Positions 6,107 to 10,594 of a stretch of 10,594 nt of DNA are shown one piece after another; positions within the stretch are counted from its first letter, which is position 1; every line of letters begins with the position of its first letter. The position numbers and the translations under genes are program-made. The stretch lies in assembly GCA_003500165.1 (NCBI GenBank), contig DNSZ01000205.1, positions 11,892 through 22,485 on the forward strand, given 5' to 3'. The notes below the pieces were generated by a model. It searched no databases and had not been told where the DNA came from. It worked only from the letters and a program-made list of their open reading frames with translations. Origin of the DNA: Paracoccaceae bacterium (GTDB lineage: Bacteria > Pseudomonadota > Alphaproteobacteria > Rhodobacterales > Rhodobacteraceae).

Positions 6107-7273
6107 TCACCCCGCCGGCAGCCGCGCCTCGACGAGTTCGGCCCAGAACGAACAACCCGCCGGGATCGCGGCATCGTTGAAATCATAGGCCGGGTGATGA
6201 ACCATCGCGGTATCGCCATTGCCGACCAGGATATAGGCGCCGGGCCGGGCATCGAGCATGAAGGCGAAATCCTCTCCCCCCATGATCAGCGGCGCCGCCG
6301 CCGTCGGCGCCCCGGTTACCCGCTCGGCCACCCGGGCAGCGAATTCGGTTTCGGCCGCGGCGTTGACCATCACCGGATAGCCGCGCTCATAGACGGTCTC
6401 GGCCCGGGCGCCAAACGCCGCCGCCGTGTGGCCGGCGATCTCGGCCAGCCGCCGCTCGGCCAGATCGCGGATCGCCGCGTCATGGCTGCGCACGGTGCCG
6501 CGCAGCCGCACCGTTTCGGGGATGACGTTGTGCGCGTCCGAACCCGTGCGAAACGAGGTGACCGAAACCACGACCTCGCCGACCGGGTCGACATTGCGCG
6601 ATGCGATCGACTGCAGCGCGATGACGATATGGCTGGCGACCAGCGTCGTGTCGATCGCGTCATGCGGTTTCGCCGCGTGCCCGCCCTTGCCGGTGACGGT
6701 GATGGCGAATTCGTCCGCGGCAGCAAAGAACGGCCCCGGGCGGATCGCGAACTGGCCGACCGGCAGGCCCGGCATGTTGTGCATGCCATAGACCTCGTCG
6801 ATCGCGAAGCGCTCCATCAGACCGTCATCGACCATTTCCCTGCCGCCGCCGCCGCCCTCTTCGGCGGGCTGAAAGATCACCACCGCAGTACCGTCGAAAT
6901 TCCGCGTCTCGGCCAGATACCGCGCCGCGCCAAGCAGCATCGCGGTGTGCCCGTCATGGCCGCAGGCATGCATCCTGCCCGGCACGGTCGAGGCATGGGC
7001 GGCCCCCGTCGCCTCGACGATCGGCAGCGCGTCCATGTCGGCGCGCAGCCCGATGACCCGGCCCGACCGATCGGTCCTGCCCCGGATCACCCCGACCACG
7101 CCGGTCCGCCCGATGCCGGTGACCACCGCGTCACAACCGAAGGCGCTGAGCTTGTCGGCGACGATCCCGGCGGTGCGGTGGGTGTCGAAAAGCAGTTCGG
7201 GATGGGCGTGCAGATCGCGGCGCCAGCAGGCGATCTCGTCATGCCATTCGGCGATGCGGTTGCGGATCGGCAT
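6107..7273 (-). CDS. M20 aminoacylase-family amidohydrolase
   Basis: This 388-residue cytoplasmic metallopeptidase-type enzyme belongs to the M20D branch (hippurate hydrolase, N-acyl amino acid and IAA-conjugate hydrolases) and should release an amino acid from an N-acyl conjugate. Visible motifs are HPELLFD near residue 24, RADMDALP at about 77-84, HACGHDGH at 102-109 with the metal-binding Cys104 and His106, PAEEGGGGG at about 136-144 with catalytic Glu138 and metal-binding Glu139, GMHN with His165, a dimerisation lid between about 185 and 290 (GKGGHAAKP, then AHNVIPE), GGEDF near 332-336, and a C-terminal histidine in VHHPAYDF near 359. All key residues are present. I prefer the ATG at 7273 because GGAAGG lies nine bases upstream; an ATG three codons earlier (7282) abuts that ribosome site. 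The natural substrate cannot be told from the sequence. It sits alone between two hairpins, downstream of the DUF3422 gene. Confidence 0.9.
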   Translation of the reverse strand: MPIRNRIAEWHDEIACWRRDLHAHPELLFDTHRTAGIVADKLSAFGCDAVVTGIGRTGVVGVIRGRTDRSGRVIGLRADMDALPIVEATGAAHASTVPGRMHACGHDGHTAMLLGAARYLAETRNFDGTAVVIFQPAEEGGGGGREMVDDGLMERFAIDEVYGMHNMPGLPVGQFAIRPGPFFAAADEFAITVTGKGGHAAKPHDAIDTTLVASHIVIALQSIASRNVDPVGEVVVSVTSFRTGSDAHNVIPETVRLRGTVRSHDAAIRDLAERRLAEIAGHTAAAFGARAETVYERGYPVMVNAAAETEFAARVAERVTGAPTAAAPLIMGGEDFAFMLDARPGAYILVGNGDTAMVHHPAYDFNDAAIPAGCSFWAELVEARLPAG

Positions 7274-7304
7274 GGGTGGCATCCTTCCCTTGACGGATCG
7301 GTCT

Positions 7305-7333
7305 CAGATGGGGTGACGGACGCCCCCGGTCAA
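7305..7333 (-). promoter_or_regulatory. Candidate promoter of the M20 gene
   Basis: TTGACC (7328-7333, minus strand) is a good -35 element within GGCTTGACCGG. At 17-19 bp spacing the possible -10 elements CATCTG, ATCTGA or TCTGAG are weak. The predicted leader of about 25 bases would contain the GGAAGG ribosome site. It is supported only by the -35 match and location. Confidence 0.25.
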
Positions 7334-7350
7334 GCCGCCCTCGCCGCCAC

Positions 7351-7375
7351 GCGGGCCGGCCGCGCCAAGGCCCGC
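7351..7375 (-). terminator. Hairpin downstream of the DUF3422 gene
   Basis: GCGGGCC (7351-7357) pairs perfectly with GGCCCGC (7369-7375) around an 11-base loop, 40 bp past the DUF3422 stop codon. There is no U-run. It may mark the end of the transhydrogenase operon transcript. Confidence 0.35.
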
Positions 7376-7414
7376 AAGGGCCGGGGCGCGCGCGCGCCGA
7401 AAGCGTCCCGCGGC

Positions 7415-8704
7415 TCACTCGATGCTGCGCCGGATCTGGCGGATCGCCAGCCAGACAAGGGCGACGACCGGCAGCACCAGCGCGGCCGTCAATGCGGCCG
7501 TGTCAAGGCCCAGCAACGCCTTGGCCGGCGCGGCAAGCAGGTAGCTCGCCAGATTGACCCCGTAATAGCTGATCGCCACGACCGACAGCCCCTCGACCGT
7601 CCTTTGCAGGCGCAGCTGCAGATCGGCACGTCGGTTCATGCTTTCGAGCAGCGACTGGTTTTCCGCCGATCGGGCGACATCGACGCGGGTGCGCAGCAGG
7701 TTGCCGGCGCGTTCGGCCCGTTCGGTCAGCCGGTCGAGGCGGCCCGCCGCCGCGCGCAGCGTGCGCATCGACGGCTCGAACCGGCGCATCATGAATTCGC
7801 GCAGGCCCTGGCGGCCGCGAAAGCTCGTCTCGCGCAGCACCTCGATGCGGGCGCGGACGATCTCGGCATAGGCATCGCTGGCCGAGAAGCGATAGCCATG
7901 GGCGACCTGCAGATGCTCGAGTTCGGCCGAGATGTCGAGCAATTCGTGCAGCGCTGCCTCGGCATCGACGGTGTCGGCGCGCATCTGGCCGACGACGGCC
8001 TCAAGCTGTGTGTCGGCGCCGCTCATCTGCGCGTTGATCCGCCGCGCCACCGGCAGCGCCAGCATCGCCATCACCTTGTAGGTCTCGATCTCCAGAAGCC
8101 GTTGCACGATGCGGCCCAGCCGGCGTTCGCTGGCCTCGGGCGATGCGAACACCGCCATCCGCAAATGCCCGGTCGGGTCGATGCGGAAATCGGTCGCCAC
8201 CACGGCGGCCCTGTCGTTGACATAGGAGGCCGCGACGCTGCCGGGGTCGAACCAGGTGTCAAGACGCGCCGACAGCGCCTTGTCGTCCTCATCGCGGCGC
8301 GCCTCGACCCGGACCAGCACCGCCGACAGCACCTTGCCCGGTGCCGCCGCCAGCCAGTCGTCGGGATAGACATCGAACGCGCCAGGGTCGAAGGGCCGCT
8401 CCATCACGCCGGGTGCAAACACGGTATAGGTGACGAATTCGCTGTGGCATTCCCATTTGATCGTGAACCGGCCCATGGGGCCGAAGAAATGCGTCGCCCC
8501 CTCGGGCGGGTGGGCGGCCCCGAACCGGTCCAAGAGCGCCAGCAGATGCGCCCGGTCGGCCGCGCGGTCGCGCTTGGCGGCGTCCTTCTCGCGCTTGATC
8601 GCCAGAAACACCGCGTGGCAGGGCGGGTTGAGCACCGGAAACGGGCGCGCGTGCAGCTCCTGCGCCAGATCGTAACGGAGCGGGTGATCCTCGATCCCGG
8701 CCAT
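7415..8704 (-). CDS. DUF3422 family membrane-anchored protein
   Basis: This is a 429-residue protein of unknown function that I recognise as DUF3422 from its N-terminus: HPLR at 7-10, ELHARPFP at 16-23, then a strand with CHAVFLAI, and HFFGPMGRFTIKWECHSEF at about 72-90. Residues 1-200 look like a mixed alpha/beta soluble domain. Residues about 190-370 are long, charged, Arg/Glu/Leu-rich helices consistent with a coiled-coil stalk. Two hydrophobic segments follow near the end, about 373-395 and 403-423, with a short loop between them and a basic tail RQIRRSIE. There is no signal peptide, so the large domain is probably cytoplasmic. The stalk, paired C-terminal membrane helices and a YGVN at 381-384 recall CorA-type channels, but I do not claim that function. 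It begins 18 bp after pntB and is probably in the same operon. A short AGGA precedes the ATG by four bases. Confidence 0.85.
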   Translation of the reverse strand: MAGIEDHPLRYDLAQELHARPFPVLNPPCHAVFLAIKREKDAAKRDRAADRAHLLALLDRFGAAHPPEGATHFFGPMGRFTIKWECHSEFVTYTVFAPGVMERPFDPGAFDVYPDDWLAAAPGKVLSAVLVRVEARRDEDDKALSARLDTWFDPGSVAASYVNDRAAVVATDFRIDPTGHLRMAVFASPEASERRLGRIVQRLLEIETYKVMAMLALPVARRINAQMSGADTQLEAVVGQMRADTVDAEAALHELLDISAELEHLQVAHGYRFSASDAYAEIVRARIEVLRETSFRGRQGLREFMMRRFEPSMRTLRAAAGRLDRLTERAERAGNLLRTRVDVARSAENQSLLESMNRRADLQLRLQRTVEGLSVVAISYYGVNLASYLLAAPAKALLGLDTAALTAALVLPVVALVWLAIRQIRRSIE

Positions 8705-8722
8705 CCCGTCCTAGCCCCCGCG

Positions 8723-10240
8723 CTATTTGATCAGCCGCAACAGCTTGTCGAGGCTCTCGCGCGCATCGCCATAGAACATCCGCGTGTTGTCCTTGAAGAA
8801 GAGCGGATTCTCGATCCCCGAATAGCCCTTGCCCTGACCGCGCTTCGACACGAAGACCTGCTTGGCCTTCCAGACCTCCAGCACCGGCATCCCGGCAATC
8901 GGCGAATTCGGGTCCTCCTGCGCGGCCGGGTTCACGATGTCGTTCGAGCCGATCACGATCACCACGTCGGTCTGCGGGAAATCGTCGTTGATCTCGTCCA
9001 TCTCGAGCACGATGTCATAAGGCACCTTGGCCTCGGCCAGAAGCACGTTCATGTGCCCCGGCAGCCGGCCGGCCACCGGATGGATGCCGAAGCGCACCGT
9101 CTTGCCCGCCTTGCGCATGGCATGGGTCAGTTCCGACACTGCGTTCTGCGCCTGTGCCACCGCCATGCCATAGCCGGGCACGATGATGATCGAATCGGCG
9201 TCTTCCAGCGCCGCGGCCACGCCATCGGCATCGATCGCGATCATCTCGCCCTCGATCGCCTGGGCCGGCCCCTGATCGCCGCCGAAGCCGCCAAGGATGA
9301 CGCTGACAAACGAGCGGTTCATCGCCTTGCACATGATGTAGGACAGGATCGCACCCGACGAGCCCACGAGCGCGCCCACCACGATCAGCAGGTCATTGCC
9401 CAGCGAGAAGCCGATCGCGGCGGCCGCCCAGCCCGAATAGCTGTTCAGCATCGACACCACGACCGGCATGTCGGCGCCGCCGATCCCCATGATCAGGTGA
9501 TAGCCGATGAAAAGCCCCGCCAGCGTCAGCAGAACCAACGCCCAGGAACCGCCCGACCCCAGATAGACGAACAGCAGGACCAGCGACAGCGCCGCTGCCG
9601 CCGCGTTCAGCAGATGCCCGCCGGGCAGTTTCCGGGCCGCTGTGTCCACCTGAAACGGCAAACGCGACGACGTGCCGGCCAGTTTCGCATAGGCGATGAC
9701 CGAGCCGGTGAAGGTCACCGCACCGATCCAGATGCCCAGAACCAGCTCGACCCGCAGGATGCCGATCTCGACGCTCGACTTCTTGGCGATCAGCTGACCG
9801 AAGGCCGAGAGCCCGTCATGGACCTCCCTGGGAAGTCCGATGGCGGTAATCCCGTCCGCGCCGACCGCGCCCAGCACAAGGCCCTGCGCCTCGTAGACGC
9901 CGCCGACATAGTTGATCATGAGGTCGGCGTTGAAGCCCACGAACACCGCCGCAAGCCCGACCAGCGAATGCATGATCGCCACAAGCTCGGGCATCTGGGT
10001 CATCTCGACCCGGGTGGCGAGCCGATAGCCGACCGCCGCGCCGCCGGCGATCAGCACCAGCGAAATCAGCCACAGGCCCGAACCGGGCCCGAACAGCGTG
10101 GCGAGAACGGCGACAGCCATGCCGACGATGCCATACCAGACGGCGCGCTTGGCGCTTTCCTGCCCCGACAGGCCGCCAAGGCTGAGGATGAACAGGATGC
10201 CCGCGACAACATAGGCCGCAATCGTGAATGCGTCTTCCAT
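8723..10240 (-). CDS. pntB: Proton-translocating NAD(P) transhydrogenase, beta subunit
   Basis: This 505-residue inner-membrane protein passes hydride between NADH and NADP+ at the expense of the proton gradient, as part of a complex with the alpha subunit. Residues 1 to about 305 hold around nine hydrophobic helices, with the proton-channel histidine in [16 protein letters not shown] at residue 91, the same number as the essential His91 of E. coli Pnt[16 protein letters not shown] near 173-187 is a second strongly conserved segment. The C-terminal NADP(H)-binding domain has [11 protein letters not shown] at about 355-365, [20 protein letters not shown] at about 385-404, the [12 protein letters not shown] segment near 429-440, and a [10 protein letters not shown] lid segment near 466-475. 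I chose the ATG at 10240 ([11 protein letters not shown]) over an in-frame ATG at 10276 because the shorter form matches the family start and has AGGGGG nine bases upstream; the longer one would run into the alpha-subunit gene. All expected residues are present. Confidence 0.95.
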   Translation of the reverse strand: MEDAFTIAAYVVAGILFILSLGGLSGQESAKRAVWYGIVGMAVAVLATLFGPGSGLWLISLVLIAGGAAVGYRLATRVEMTQMPELVAIMHSLVGLAAVFVGFNADLMINYVGGVYEAQGLVLGAVGADGITAIGLPREVHDGLSAFGQLIAKKSSVEIGILRVELVLGIWIGAVTFTGSVIAYAKLAGTSSRLPFQVDTAARKLPGGHLLNAAAAALSLVLLFVYLGSGGSWALVLLTLAGLFIGYHLIMGIGGADMPVVVSMLNSYSGWAAAAIGFSLGNDLLIVVGALVGSSGAILSYIMCKAMNRSFVSVILGGFGGDQGPAQAIEGEMIAIDADGVAAALEDADSIIIVPGYGMAVAQAQNAVSELTHAMRKAGKTVRFGIHPVAGRLPGHMNVLLAEAKVPYDIVLEMDEINDDFPQTDVVIVIGSNDIVNPAAQEDPNSPIAGMPVLEVWKAKQVFVSKRGQGKGYSGIENPLFFKDNTRMFYGDARESLDKLLRLIK

Positions 10241-10249
10241 GGCCCGGTG

Positions 10250-10256
10250 CCCCCTA
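10250..10256 (-). promoter_or_regulatory. pntB ribosome binding site overlapping the upstream stop codon
   Basis: On the minus strand the TAG that ends the alpha-subunit gene (10254-10256) shares its AG with AGGGGG (10250-10255), nine bases before the pntB ATG. Ribosomes ending the alpha chain therefore terminate on the pntB ribosome site, suggesting translational coupling of the two subunits. Confidence 0.65.
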
Positions 10257-10594
10257 GGATTTCTGGAACATGGCAAGCATGCGCCGTGTTACGAGAAAAC
10301 CGCCGAAGATGTTGATGGCGGCCATGAAGATGCCCGCGGCGGCCAGCAGGGTGATCAGGACGCTGGTCGATCCGATCTGGATGAGCGCCCCCAGAATGAT
10401 GATCGACGAGATCGCGTTGGTGACCGCCATCAGCGGCGTATGCAGCGCGTGCGAGACGTTCCAGATCACCTGGAAGCCGATAAAGACCGCCAGGACGAAC
10501 ACGATGAAATGCTGCATGAAGCTTGCCGGCATGCCCGGGATCATCCCGACGCCCAGCACCAGCGCGGCGCCGGCGCCAAGCAGCGACACCTGCC
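10254..10594 (-). CDS. pntA: Transhydrogenase alpha subunit, C-terminal membrane domain (partial)
   Basis: The gene runs off the right edge; 112 residues are visible. The frame is open through the last complete codon, and a GTG at 10589 could be an internal codon. The visible part is almost wholly membrane domain: a first hydrophobic stretch ([15 protein letters not shown]), a second ([18 protein letters not shown]), the conserved loop [16 protein letters not shown] that marks transhydrogenase alpha chains, a third helix ([11 protein letters not shown]), and a fourth ([19 protein letters not shown]) before the short tail [13 protein letters not shown]. This domain builds the proton path together with PntB. 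It may be the end of a fused PntA of about 520 residues or a separate small PntAB subunit of about 140 residues, as in Rhodospirillum rubrum; the window cannot decide. The stop codon lies 13 bp before the pntB start, consistent with an operon. Confidence 0.9.
   Translation of the reverse strand, partial: QVSLLGAGAALVLGVGMIPGMPASFMQHFIVFVLAVFIGFQVIWNVSHALHTPLMAVTNAISSIIILGALIQIGSTSVLITLLAAAGIFMAAINIFGGFLVTRRMLAMFQKS

Noticed and set aside
4317..6188. A 623-codon plus-strand frame antisense to uup
   Set aside because: It is entirely opposite a full-length ABC-F gene with all motifs intact, and the translated text is Arg/Gln/His-rich without recognisable features.
6194..10315. A stop-free plus-strand frame of 1373 codons antisense to the M20, DUF3422 and pntB genes
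   Set aside because: It spans three well-identified genes on the other strand and their intergenic gaps. Its product is rich in His, Arg, Gln, Asp and Pro with no domain or membrane segment. Such long antisense frames arise in GC-rich genomes because stop codons are rare opposite strongly biased codons.

Overview
The window is GC-rich and densely coded, with codon use, gene families and motifs typical of an alphaproteobacterium. A Rhodobacteraceae-like host is my best guess, but this is an inference from resemblance and was not tested by any search. No rRNA, tRNA, CRISPR array, transposase or phage gene is visible. All but one of the genes belong to recognisable conserved families in intact form. 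Two genes are cut by the window edges.

Left part, + strand (1-1948): the C-terminal end of a ligase-associated Lhr-type DEXH helicase, a 294-bp non-coding gap, the ligase-associated metallophosphoesterase PdeM, and a PaaI-type hotdog thioesterase whose ATG overlaps the pdeM stop codon (ATGA). The helicase and PdeM belong to the 'ligase-associated DNA damage response' gene set. The matching ATP-dependent DNA ligase and exonuclease would be expected just left of the window.

Middle, - strand (1949-6106): a strand switch carries one copy of a palindromic repeat and is followed by a TPR-sulfotransferase. Two more copies of the repeat lie upstream of that gene, so it is bracketed by the repeat family. 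Next comes an ABC-F ATPase of the Uup type with its C-terminal coiled coil.

Right part, - strand (6107-10594), in transcription order from the right edge: the C-terminal membrane part of the proton-translocating NAD(P) transhydrogenase alpha subunit, the complete beta subunit PntB, a DUF3422 membrane-anchored protein only 18 bp downstream of pntB, and an M20 aminoacylase-family amidohydrolase. The alpha subunit, pntB and the DUF3422 gene look like one operon. M20 and uup are separated from their upstream neighbours by 100-140 bp gaps that hold hairpins and candidate promoters.

I see no clear new multi-gene system. The points most worth following are the repeat family around the sulfotransferase, the coupling of a thioesterase to the PdeM operon, and the CorA-like layout of the DUF3422 protein encoded next to the transhydrogenase.
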